This document shows, piece after piece, positions 1 through 7,351 of a stretch of DNA of 12,163 nt (within the stretch, counting starts at the first letter, position 1; the number at the start of each line of letters is the position of its first letter). The stretch is from Phormidesmis priestleyi (GTDB lineage: Bacteria > Cyanobacteriota > Cyanobacteriia > Phormidesmidales > Phormidesmidaceae). The notes beneath the pieces are model-generated. The model searched no databases, was not told the DNA's origin, and worked only from the letters and a program-made list of their open reading frames with translations. The stretch lies in the NCBI GenBank assembly GCA_003242115.1, contig QBMP01000119.1:1-12163 (forward strand). The letters are read 5' to 3'. The position numbers and the translations under genes were made by a program.

Positions 1-56
1 TTTTCGCTGTCTATTATCTCCTATCCTATGTATATAGACACTTTATCCTGTCCCAC

Positions 57-815
57 TTGACGGAACCAGTGCCGGCTAGGCTAGAGGAGCGTAAACTTAA
101 CCAGCGTATTGAGATAGCATTCAAAGATGCTCAAGCAGAGCTAGAGAAGCGTATGCGCGAAACCATAGAGGAAATTGGAACTGAATTGAAGCTGTTAGCC
201 GATTTCAGAATGGACTCTGCAAAATTTATGAAAGCACAGAAGAACTCTTTTGTCAGCGGTCAGGATTTATTGAAATTGAGTGGTGCTGTATTGGGTTGCC
301 TATTTGCATTTTCAACAGGAGGTATCGGCCCTTTACTTTTTTCCGCAGGGATGGCAATAGTTGGATTGTTTGCAGATAATCTAAAAAGCGAGAGAAGCAG
401 GAAAGATAAAGCTGCTAGTTTGATTCGTGCTGAGCTAGTAAAACATCTAAATAATTGTGAAAAAAGAGCTTTAGCTCAAGCACAGCAACAAATAGAAAAA
501 TGCTCAGGAATAATGGTTATCACTATCAATCAATACTTTGAACAACTGAGTAACGGGCTAGCACAGATGTCAGAGTACTTGCACTCTACTGAAACCAGTT
601 TACGCGATATTGCTATGAGCTTGAATAAAGCCTATGCCAATCGGATTATGCAGTGGGCTACTGGAAAAGAACAGAAAGTTGATCGCGTTCAGCGTATTTT
701 TGGTAGGCAGATTGAAATTTGGCAAACTCAGCCTAACTCAACCAAGAAAGTTCCTCTTAGAAAGAGCGTAGAGGAACTGAGTCAAATCCTTCAAGAAAAA
801 ATTATTATCCACTAA
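57..815 (+). CDS. Helical protein with membrane-like segment, partner of the dynamin-like GTPase (start uncertain, possibly 5'-truncated)
   Basis: I do not recognise a named family. Seen: a charged helical N-terminus (about residues 8-60), a long hydrophobic, glycine-containing stretch (about 73-105, around GCLFAFSTGGIG), then a helical, coiled-coil-like C-terminal half. This order resembles the stalk and membrane-contact part of bacterial dynamin-like proteins, but no GTPase motif is present. The TTG at 57 is only the first usable start codon in the window. There is no ribosome-binding site before it, GTG at 69 is an alternative, and the frame stays open back to base 3, so the real start, and possibly a G domain, may lie outside. 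It ends 28 bases before the ATG of the LeoA-type GTPase on the same strand, which implies a two-gene operon. Bacterial dynamins often act as neighbouring pairs; a partner role here is inference. Confidence 0.72.
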   Translation: MTEPVPARLEERKLNQRIEIAFKDAQAELEKRMRETIEEIGTELKLLADFRMDSAKFMKAQKNSFVSGQDLLKLSGAVLGCLFAFSTGGIGPLLFSAGMAIVGLFADNLKSERSRKDKAASLIRAELVKHLNNCEKRALAQAQQQIEKCSGIMVITINQYFEQLSNGLAQMSEYLHSTETSLRDIAMSLNKAYANRIMQWATGKEQKVDRVQRIFGRQIEIWQTQPNSTKKVPLRKSVEELSQILQEKIIIH

Positions 816-843
816 CCCTTACTTGAGACTTTCGACGATTACA

Positions 844-2622
844 ATGAACTATTCTCCAGAAAAATTTACAGCAGCTTCGATTGGCGAAAAATTTAAGCGT
901 GCTTGTTTTGACTTAGAGCAACTCCTGGCTTCTATCGAAGATGAAAAAGCCATAATTCTTAGAGAAAGCCTAGACTCAGGCATCAAAGACTACAATCAAC
1001 AAGGCAGCTTGAATATTGCTTTCGTTGGGCAATACAGCGCAGGTAAATCAACGATCATTTCAGCACTAACAGGACGGCGAGATATTCGTATTGACACTGA
1101 TATCGCTACCGATAAAACAACTGACTACAGTTGGAATGGAGTGCGTGTTGTAGATACTCCAGGACTATTTACTGATCGCGCAGACCACGATGAAATCACA
1201 TATAGCGCTATTGATAAGGCAGATCTGCTAGTATTCTGTCTGACCTATATGCTATTTGACAATATCACCGTAGAAAATTTCAAAAAGCTGGCCTACGACA
1301 AGGGATATGGCTGGAAAATGCTACTGGTTGTTAACAAAATGTCTGCTGAAGCTGGAGAAGAAACAGCAAAGATTAACAGCTATCAGAAAAGCCTAACGGA
1401 TGCTTTAGCGCCCCATGGCTTATCGGATTTTCCAGTCTGTTTTATTGATGCAAAAGATTTTTGTGAAGGTGTGGACGAGGACGACGATTTCTTGCAAGAC
1501 ATTAGCCGATTTGACACGTTTACGACAGCATTGAATACTTTTGTAAGTCAGCGAGCATCCTATTCCAAGCTTGATACTCCGGTTCGGATCGTCTTGAGTG
1601 TTGTCGATGACACTGAAAAATTGTTAGTTCCTCACGATACCGAAGATGCAGCTTATTTAGAAATTCTTAGACAGCTATCGCGTCGCATTGAGCAAGAGCG
1701 CGATCGTCTTCGTACAAAGGTAAAAAGTATTCAGCTAAAAGTGGCTTCGGCTATTCTCAACGAAGGTAATATTTTAGCGCAAGCGGTTGGCAACGAAATA
1801 TTCGCAGATCTAAATGCGCATTCTGAGATCAATGTACGCCAGCACTATGAGGAAAGTGAGCGGTCTTTACAAAGGGTACTAGAGCAGGCAATCGCATCTA
1901 TTCGTATTGAAATAGAAAGCGAGTTAAGTAAAGACTTGCCTCAAGCCTTCATAGCTCGGTTAAATGCGAACCACAAAGCGGGAGAGTATGACGATAATAG
2001 TACCGAAACGGCAGTAAATAGCCTGAAAGCTATAGCTAAAAAAGTTGATGTAGAATTCATCAACAAAGCTGCTGAATTTGGAGCTGGTCTTACAAACTAC
2101 GCCGCGCGTGGGGGGATATTGAGAACCGCAGGAGACGGAGCGCTCAGAAGCCTAGATGTTGTAGGCGGCGATTTACATAGCACAGTAAAATCCGTAGGAG
2201 GCATGATCGGCTATAAGTTCAAACCTTGGGAGGCCGTAGGTATTGCTAAAAACCTCGGCAATGCTGCCAGATTGCTAGGGCCAGTGGCGGCTGTTGCTAC
2301 CGTGGCAGTGCAAGCATACTCCGTGCATAAAGAAAACGAACGAAACCAAGCGATATTGAGCATACGCCAAGATATTCAAAAATATTTTCAAGATATGTCT
2401 GTCAATCTAAAATTTCAAATGGAAGAACAGCTACAGGCGTTTGAGCAACATGTATATGATGATATTCAGTCCACCATCGATAATGAGCGACAAGAGCGTG
2501 AGTTTACTATTTCAACGGCTAGTAGCAACTACAAAGTGCTAACTGCTATCCGGCATAATCTCAACTCTGCTCTAGCCGATATCAAGACCCTAGCCATGCC
2601 CTTAAATAAACGTGAACTATAA
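844..2622 (+). CDS. LeoA/HP0731-type dynamin-like GTPase
   Basis: Large GTPase of the bacterial dynamin-like superfamily, expected to bind or remodel membranes on GTP hydrolysis. Counting from the ATG at 844 (592 residues): G1 P-loop GQYSAGKST at 62-70, G2 threonines at 92-93, G3 DTPG at 104-107, and at the G4 position NKMS at 164-167, which lacks the usual final aspartate. A long helical stalk follows (about 270-400), then a glycine-rich segment (413-478) leading into a short hydrophobic stretch (478-493, GPVAAVATVAV) that may touch the membrane, and a final coiled coil. The frame extends upstream to TTG at 823, but neither start has a clear ribosome-binding site, so I chose the ATG. Family members include LeoA of enterotoxigenic E. 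coli, linked to toxin and vesicle release. The role here is unknown; stress, membrane repair and phage defence are all possible. Confidence 0.9.
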   Translation: MNYSPEKFTAASIGEKFKRACFDLEQLLASIEDEKAIILRESLDSGIKDYNQQGSLNIAFVGQYSAGKSTIISALTGRRDIRIDTDIATDKTTDYSWNGVRVVDTPGLFTDRADHDEITYSAIDKADLLVFCLTYMLFDNITVENFKKLAYDKGYGWKMLLVVNKMSAEAGEETAKINSYQKSLTDALAPHGLSDFPVCFIDAKDFCEGVDEDDDFLQDISRFDTFTTALNTFVSQRASYSKLDTPVRIVLSVVDDTEKLLVPHDTEDAAYLEILRQLSRRIEQERDRLRTKVKSIQLKVASAILNEGNILAQAVGNEIFADLNAHSEINVRQHYEESERSLQRVLEQAIASIRIEIESELSKDLPQAFIARLNANHKAGEYDDNSTETAVNSLKAIAKKVDVEFINKAAEFGAGLTNYAARGGILRTAGDGALRSLDVVGGDLHSTVKSVGGMIGYKFKPWEAVGIAKNLGNAARLLGPVAAVATVAVQAYSVHKENERNQAILSIRQDIQKYFQDMSVNLKFQMEEQLQAFEQHVYDDIQSTIDNERQEREFTISTASSNYKVLTAIRHNLNSALADIKTLAMPLNKREL

Positions 2623-2641
2623 GAAATCCGAAAATGTCAAC

Positions 2642-2659
2642 AAGGCAATTTTTAGCCTT
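2642..2659 (+). terminator. Weak stem-loop after the dynamin-like gene
   Basis: AAGGC and GCCTT form a 5-bp stem around an 8-base A/T loop, 20 bases after the stop codon, followed by TCAGTTATTCTTATT. It is the only terminator-like structure after this operon. The stem is short and the T-rich tail is interrupted, so it is at best a weak terminator. Confidence 0.25.
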
Positions 2660-2664
2660 TCAGT

Positions 2665-2694
2665 TATTCTTATTGAGAATATTCTTATTGAGAA
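2665..2694. repeat. Exact tandem duplication of a 15-mer
   Basis: TATTCTTATTGAGAA occurs twice head to tail with no mismatch (2665-2679 and 2680-2694), in the gap between the dynamin-like gene and the hydroxylase. It looks like a recent slippage or duplication product. No function is evident. Confidence 0.9.
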
Positions 2695-2748
2695 AACCAC
2701 TGAGTATGCGTTTGTCCTTTGTCCTATATCCTGCTGAGCTGGTCACTG

Positions 2749-2775
2749 TTGATTCATGACCTGTGATTGAATCAA
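2749..2775. promoter_or_regulatory. Perfect 8-bp dyad TTGATTCA-N11-TGAATCAA, candidate operator
   Basis: Two exact inverted 8-base arms are separated by 11 bases, so their centres are 19 bases apart, about two helical turns, as expected for a dimeric DNA-binding protein. The dyad lies 55 bases before the start of the hydroxylase and no gene covers it. The stem is AT-rich and no T-run follows, so a terminator is less likely. The binding protein is unknown. Confidence 0.5.
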
Positions 2776-2818
2776 AGGTTGATAGATCTTCGATTGCGCG
2801 TAAGAATAGAAGGACTAT

Positions 2819-2823
2819 AAAGG
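2819..2823 (+). promoter_or_regulatory. Ribosome-binding site supporting the TTG start at 2831
   Basis: AAAGG ends 7 bases before TTG 2831, a good spacing, but 16 bases before the next in-frame start, ATG 2840. This favours TTG as the start of the hydroxylase. An AGAAGGA at 2808-2814 is too far from either codon. Confidence 0.5.
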
Positions 2824-2830
2824 TATTTAC

Positions 2831-4156
2831 TTGACTGCTATGCCTGCCAATTTACTGACTCGCCGACTAGATACACCCGCTGAGTCTCTTACTTCTGAGC
2901 CGATGACAAGGGTCTATGACGTGATGATTGTGGGCGGCGGTATTGTGGGCTTGGTCTGCGCCTGTAGCTTGCGAGGCTCTGGTCTACGAGTCGCTGTAAT
3001 CGAAGCGCAAACGGCGCAGCAATCGGCTAATCGGCAGCGGGCTTACGCTTTTTCTCCCGTCTCTGCTGGCATTTTAAGAGGGCTTGGGCTGTGGGACATT
3101 GTGGGCCCGCAGCTTACCCATTTTCAGCGAGTTAAGCTGTCGGATGCTGACTACTCTAAAGCTTTGACCTTTCGCCCTGAAGATGGCCGTTCTCAAGGCC
3201 GTTCTAAGAATAAGCTGGCCGAAGCCGTTTACTATTCGGCTGAGCATACGGTGCTGATGTTGGCTTTGCAGACAGCGGTGCAGGCTGCGCCTGAAATAGA
3301 CTATTGGTGTGAAAGCCAGTTAATTGACACAGACAAAGCTCCAGAGCAGGTTGATTCGGCTGACAAAAAAGGGCTGCATCAAGTTACGATTGAGCGCGAA
3401 AAAGAACGCTATCGGTTGACGACTCGGCTACTCGTTGGTGCAGATGGGGCTCGTTCTGAAGTGCGATCGCGCGCCCAGATCAAAACCTTCGGCTGGAAAT
3501 ATTGGCAGTCATGCATTACCGCCGTCCTCGAACCCGAACAGCCCCATCACAACACCGCCTACGAAAAGTTTTGGCCCAGCGGCCCATTTGCGATTTTGCC
3601 CCTGCCGCACAACCGCTGCCAAATCGTTTGGACAGCGCCCCATGCTGAAGCCAAAGCACTCTTGGCACTACCAAAAGAACAGTTTTTGCAAGTGCTACAG
3701 GCCCGCTATGGTAGCGATATGGGCGACTTAAAGCTGGTCAATGAGCCGATGATGTTCCCAGTGCAGCTCATGCAAAGTCAGCAATATGTCCAAGCAGGGA
3801 TTGCCCTCATTGGGGATGCGGCTCACTGCTGCCATCCGGTCGGCGGGCAGGGGCTGAATATGGGTATTCGCGACGCAGCGGCGCTAGCGGAAGTGATTCA
3901 CAGCGCTGCCCAAACCGGAGAAGACTTTAGCCGCTTAAGCGTACTCAAACGCTACGAGCGCTGGCGCAAAACGGAGAACTGGTTCACCTTGAGCCTGACT
4001 GATTTTCTCAATCGCGCTTTTTCCAACCGCTTTCTACCTTTAGTCATAGCTCGGCGGACAGGGATTTGGCTGCTCGACAGTATCGGCCCCCTCAAGCGGC
4101 TAGTATTGCAGCTAATGACCGGTTTTTTCGGGAGACTACCCGATAAGATGAAATAA
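2831..4156 (+). CDS. FAD-dependent hydroxylase, UbiH/UbiF/VisC/COQ6 family
   Basis: Flavoprotein aromatic hydroxylase of the class A monooxygenase fold, which uses NAD(P)H and oxygen to hydroxylate a ring substrate. With TTG 2831 as start (441 residues) it shows the FAD Rossmann motif GGGIVG (35-40) with the ribose-binding glutamate in VIEA (58), the DG motif GADG (203-206), and the GD motif IGDAAH followed by HPVGGQGLNMG (327-345). These are the three FAD-contact regions in the expected order and spacing. The C-terminal tail (about 383-432) is rich in hydrophobic and basic residues and could sit on the membrane. Ubiquinone enzymes of the family act on prenylated rings. Cyanobacteria make plastoquinone rather than ubiquinone, so the substrate is not settled. 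ATG 2840 is an alternative start. The lipid-kinase fusion begins 6 bases after its stop, so the two are probably co-transcribed. Confidence 0.92.
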   Translation: MTAMPANLLTRRLDTPAESLTSEPMTRVYDVMIVGGGIVGLVCACSLRGSGLRVAVIEAQTAQQSANRQRAYAFSPVSAGILRGLGLWDIVGPQLTHFQRVKLSDADYSKALTFRPEDGRSQGRSKNKLAEAVYYSAEHTVLMLALQTAVQAAPEIDYWCESQLIDTDKAPEQVDSADKKGLHQVTIEREKERYRLTTRLLVGADGARSEVRSRAQIKTFGWKYWQSCITAVLEPEQPHHNTAYEKFWPSGPFAILPLPHNRCQIVWTAPHAEAKALLALPKEQFLQVLQARYGSDMGDLKLVNEPMMFPVQLMQSQQYVQAGIALIGDAAHCCHPVGGQGLNMGIRDAAALAEVIHSAAQTGEDFSRLSVLKRYERWRKTENWFTLSLTDFLNRAFSNRFLPLVIARRTGIWLLDSIGPLKRLVLQLMTGFFGRLPDKMK

Positions 4157-4162
4157 AAAACT

Positions 4163-5452
4163 ATGCCAATTCTGCTCGCGCTAACAGCGCATGATAGCCA
4201 AAAAGATGCCCTCGTTGCCTTTGCAAACGAACATGCAGGGCTGCTCAGCCGCTATCAGCTCATCGCCACCGAGACGACGGGCGATTATCTGATTCAAAAT
4301 ACGCCGCTCACCGTCGAAAAGCTGCTGCCCGGATCTCAAGGCGGCGACATTCAAATTGCTGCCCGCGTTGCTGAGAACCAGCTTGCGGCGGTGATTTTTC
4401 TGACCGATTCGCTGCCAGCCCAAAATTCCATCACCGACATTACGACGATGATTCGGATGTGCCAACTGCACAACGTCCCGCTAGCCGTCAATCTGTCTAC
4501 CGCCCGCGCGGTGGTGCTATCGCTAGCTAAAAGTCGAATTGCTCATCTGATCTTCAATCCGGTGGCGGGTCAAGGCGATCCGAATCAAGATCTTAAGCTG
4601 ATTCGCCAGATTTTAGAGCCGCAAATTCAGGTGAATGTAATTTTTACGCAGGCCGATGTGAGCCCCGGAAAGCAGGCGCATGAGGCCATAGCTGCTGGCG
4701 CAGATATAATCCTCGCCTCAGGCGGAGACGGTACCGTTTCGGCGGTGGCTGAAGCAGTTATTCAAACCGATATTCCGCTGGGCGTGATTCCACGCGGCAC
4801 GGCCAATGCTTTTTCGGTAGCACTCGGTATCCCGACTAATTTACGGGAGGCTTGTGAGACGATTTTGGCAGGCACGACTAAGCAGGTTGATGTGGCTACT
4901 TGTAATGGTGCGCCGATGATACTTTTGGCAGGCATTGGCTTTGAAGCCGAAACCGTAGAGCGGGCTAATCGAGAAATGAAAAATCGCTTAGGGGTGTTTG
5001 CCTATCTGGTTGCGGGGATGCAGCAACTTGGCGATCAGGAGATTTTTGACGCTGAGCTAGAAATTAATGGTCATATAGACAAATTCCAGTGCGGTGCGAT
5101 TACGGTCGCCAATGCCGCGCCGCCGACTTCGGTGATGGCCCAAGGCTTTGGGGAAGTGGTTGCCGATGATGGATTGCTAGATGTCACGATTGGCCTGACG
5201 GCAACTGAAGCGCAAGGCTTGGGGGCAAGATTGCAGGGGATGGGGGCGATCGCTGATTTGTTCACAGCCGCTCTCGCCAAGCGTCCTACCCAAAATGAAA
5301 ACATTCTTAGCCTCCGCGTACCTAGCATTAAAGTGACCACTCATCCACCGCAAAAAGTTGTTGTCGATGGTGAAATCATTGGCACTACGCCTGTGGAATT
5401 TGAGTGTATAGAGAAAGGGCTGACGATACTTGCGCCGCTTGCTATTGCTTAA
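4163..5452 (+). CDS. MgsA-like domain fused to a YegS/diacylglycerol-kinase-type lipid kinase
   Basis: Two-domain protein of 429 residues. Residues 1-122 match methylglyoxal synthase: TAHD (8-11), the GGD motif (60-62, D62 corresponding to catalytic Asp71 of E. coli MgsA), D82 (Asp91) and D92 (Asp101). The position of His98 is S89. Residues about 126-429 are a diacylglycerol-kinase catalytic domain: NPVAGQG nucleotide loop (132-138), SGGDGT (186-191), PRGTANAF (210-217) and a late VVDGE motif. Methylglyoxal synthase converts dihydroxyacetone phosphate to methylglyoxal and phosphate; the kinase domain would phosphorylate a lipid hydroxyl with ATP. Such fusions are often annotated simply as one or the other activity. 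Because of the serine, synthase activity may be weak or lost and the domain may only sense a metabolite, which is inference. It follows the hydroxylase gene after 6 bases and faces trhO across 30 bases. Confidence 0.92.
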   Translation: MPILLALTAHDSQKDALVAFANEHAGLLSRYQLIATETTGDYLIQNTPLTVEKLLPGSQGGDIQIAARVAENQLAAVIFLTDSLPAQNSITDITTMIRMCQLHNVPLAVNLSTARAVVLSLAKSRIAHLIFNPVAGQGDPNQDLKLIRQILEPQIQVNVIFTQADVSPGKQAHEAIAAGADIILASGGDGTVSAVAEAVIQTDIPLGVIPRGTANAFSVALGIPTNLREACETILAGTTKQVDVATCNGAPMILLAGIGFEAETVERANREMKNRLGVFAYLVAGMQQLGDQEIFDAELEINGHIDKFQCGAITVANAAPPTSVMAQGFGEVVADDGLLDVTIGLTATEAQGLGARLQGMGAIADLFTAALAKRPTQNENILSLRVPSIKVTTHPPQKVVVDGEIIGTTPVEFECIEKGLTILAPLAIA

Positions 5453-5482
5453 ATGCTCTCATCCTATTTTTTACAGCAGTAG

Positions 5483-6361
5483 TCACCGATTCAGATGACG
5501 CTGACGCTTTCGTTCGCGCAGGCGATCGCGCCTCTCATCACTCAACTTCTCAAAGCAACGCGGGCAAGATACCTCACTTTCGTACCTGTCGCTGGCCAGG
5601 TCATCGGGTGAAATGGGATGGCCGCAGGCGTAGCACAGCGCATAGGAGCCGGTTTCGAGGCCGTGAGTAATGGCAACGCGCTCATCAAACACAAAGCACT
5701 CACCCTGCCACAGGCTTTGTTCTTCAGGAATCTCTTCTAAATACTTTAAGATGCCGCCTTTGAGATGGTAGACCGCTTCAAACCCTTGAGAAAGTAGGTA
5801 AGAAGACGCTTTTTCACAGCGAATGCCGCCCGTGCAAAACATCGCTACTTTTTTGTGCTTAGCCGGATCTAAGCTGTTCTTTGTGTAGTCAGGAAATTCG
5901 TTAAAAGTAGCCGTGTTAGGGTTTTGAGCCCGCTTGAATGTGCCCATACCCACTTCATAATCATTCCGAGTATCGATTACAGTAACCGTAGGATCGGCAA
6001 TCAGCTCATTCCACTGCTGAGCCGCTACATAGGTGCCGACCTGCTGAGTAGGGCTAACGTCGGGCAAACCCAGCGTCACAATCTCTTTCTTAAGCCGCAC
6101 TTTGAGCTTTTCAAACGGAAAATCGGCGGCGGAAGATTCTTTAATGTCAAGATCACTCAGCCGCTGGTCTGCTTGAATGTGCGCCAATACCGCGTCAATG
6201 CCGTGGCGAGTTCCGGCGAGGGTGCCGTTAATGCCTTCTGCTGCGAGTAAAACCGTGCCTTTAACCTGTTGAATTTGGCAAATTTCTTTCAGCGACGGCT
6301 GGAGGGTTTTGTAGTCGGGCAGGGCGACAAATTTGTAGAAGGTGGCAACGGTTAAGGGCAT
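5483..6361 (-). CDS. trhO: tRNA uridine(34) hydroxylase TrhO (YceA-type rhodanese protein)
   Basis: TrhO uses oxygen to make 5-hydroxyuridine at wobble position 34 of certain tRNAs. The 292-residue length is usual for the short form. Seen: an N-terminal ferredoxin-like domain (about 3-95, YKFVALPD and EGINGTLAG), a rhodanese domain (about 108-215) with VIDTRNDYE and the loop CTGGIRCEKA in which C176 is the predicted catalytic cysteine, and a C-terminal cysteine cluster CYAC...CPRC (C243, C246, C266, C269) that looks metal-binding, followed by a very basic tail (RRDRLRERKRQRHLNR) fit for RNA contact. ATG 6361 is a clear start and family-conserved sequence follows at once. The upstream neighbour on the same strand is the deacetylase-family gene, 78 bases away, with a degenerate 11-base repeat in the gap, so co-transcription is likely. 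Confidence 0.95.
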   Translation of the reverse strand: MPLTVATFYKFVALPDYKTLQPSLKEICQIQQVKGTVLLAAEGINGTLAGTRHGIDAVLAHIQADQRLSDLDIKESSAADFPFEKLKVRLKKEIVTLGLPDVSPTQQVGTYVAAQQWNELIADPTVTVIDTRNDYEVGMGTFKRAQNPNTATFNEFPDYTKNSLDPAKHKKVAMFCTGGIRCEKASSYLLSQGFEAVYHLKGGILKYLEEIPEEQSLWQGECFVFDERVAITHGLETGSYALCYACGHPISPDDLASDRYESEVSCPRCFEKLSDERRDRLRERKRQRHLNR

Positions 6362-6365
6362 GACA

Positions 6366-6408
6366 GGAAGCTAAATGAAAGCTAAATGGAAGCTGAAGAA
6401 AGCTAAAA
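6366..6408. repeat. Four degenerate tandem copies of a 10-11 base unit
   Basis: Units read GGAAGCTAAAT, GAAAGCTAAAT, GGAAGCTGAA and GAAAGCTAAAA. They fill most of the gap between the deacetylase-family gene and trhO and end 4 bases before the trhO start codon, so in the transcript they form the trhO leader. The period of about 11 bases equals one helical turn. Confidence 0.8.
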
Positions 6409-6439
6409 GCTATGTCTATTTTGCCATTAGCGCAGCGGT

Positions 6440-7351
6440 TTAGGGCGTCCAGACTGCTTTGGTCGCTCTATGTAGTAACGAATGCCGGTAAATGAGGGCG
6501 TCCATATCCTCGCAATAGCCGCCGCCGATGACGCAGCAGACCGGGTAGCCGCCGGTTTTGCAGGCTTGTAGCACCGTGCGATCGCGCTCATAAATCCCGC
6601 CATCTGTCAGCGCTAACTTCCCTAGCCGATCATCTTTGTGCACATCGACTCCAGCGTCATAGAGCACAATATCTGGCTGTAATCGAGTGAGCAATGCCGG
6701 CAGGTGAAATCGCAACACTGCCAAATAGTCCTCATCGCCCATGCCTTCGGCTAGCGGCACATCCAAATCACTCTGCTGCTTACGCCCCGGAAAGTTGACG
6801 CCGCAGTGCATCGAAAAGGTAAATACGCTCTGGTCATGCTGGAAAATAAAGGCGTTGCCGTCCCCCTGATGCACATCGAGATCGACAATTAACGCCGTGC
6901 GGATGAGCTTCTGCGCCTGAAGCACTTTGAGCGCGATCGCCAAATCATTAAAAATACAAAACCCTGACCCGTAGCTCGGAAACGCATGGTGCGTACCGCC
7001 CGCCGTATTGCAGGCAATGCCCTGCTGCAAGGCCAGCTTAGCCGTCAAAATAGTGCCGCCAACGGCGGTGCAGGTGCGCCTTACCAAGCCTTCGCTCCAA
7101 GGCAAGCCAATTCGCCGCTGGGCCTTACTATCCAACGTACCTTCGCAATAATCGCGCACATAACCTGCATCGTGCACCAGCATCAGCCATTCGCGCGGCG
7201 GTGCACCGGGCTGATAGATCTGGTTAGGGTGAATGACGCGATCGCGCAGTAGCAATTCCTTCAGTAGCTGAAACTTAGGCATCGGAAAACGATGCCCGTC
7301 AGGTAAGGGCGTGACATAATCCGGGTGATAAACAACAGGAAAATCAGTCAA
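6440..7351 (-). CDS. Histone-deacetylase-family amidohydrolase (AcuC/class II-like)
   Basis: Zinc-dependent deacetylase fold, 303 residues. Bacterial members remove acetyl groups from lysines, polyamines or other amides; the substrate here is not known. Seen: GGTHHA with the catalytic histidine pair H121-H122, DLDVHQGDG with zinc ligands D159 and H161, DAGVDVHKDDRLG with the third ligand D236, and GGGY with the transition-state tyrosine Y279. All catalytic positions of active family members are present, so activity is expected. The start is TTG 7351. There is no ATG nearby upstream, and the following MTDFPVVYHPDY segment is where family members usually begin. This TTG overlaps the stop codon of a small upstream frame (TTGA), which points to translational coupling. 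trhO follows on the same strand after 78 bases. Confidence 0.93.
   Translation of the reverse strand: MTDFPVVYHPDYVTPLPDGHRFPMPKFQLLKELLLRDRVIHPNQIYQPGAPPREWLMLVHDAGYVRDYCEGTLDSKAQRRIGLPWSEGLVRRTCTAVGGTILTAKLALQQGIACNTAGGTHHAFPSYGSGFCIFNDLAIALKVLQAQKLIRTALIVDLDVHQGDGNAFIFQHDQSVFTFSMHCGVNFPGRKQQSDLDVPLAEGMGDEDYLAVLRFHLPALLTRLQPDIVLYDAGVDVHKDDRLGKLALTDGGIYERDRTVLQACKTGGYPVCCVIGGGYCEDMDALIYRHSLLHRATKAVWTP

Noticed and set aside
28..60. ATG at 28 as a possible start of the first gene
   Set aside because: It is in a different frame and stops after 10 codons at the TGA overlapping 57-60.
3435..3731. Open plus-strand frame of 98 codons within the hydroxylase gene
   Set aside because: It lies wholly inside a well-supported gene in another frame, and its product has low-complexity proline and serine content without a known fold.
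5404..5670. Plus-strand frame overlapping the kinase end and the trhO 3' end
   Set aside because: It is antisense to the conserved zinc-binding tail of TrhO and starts inside the kinase gene without a ribosome-binding site.
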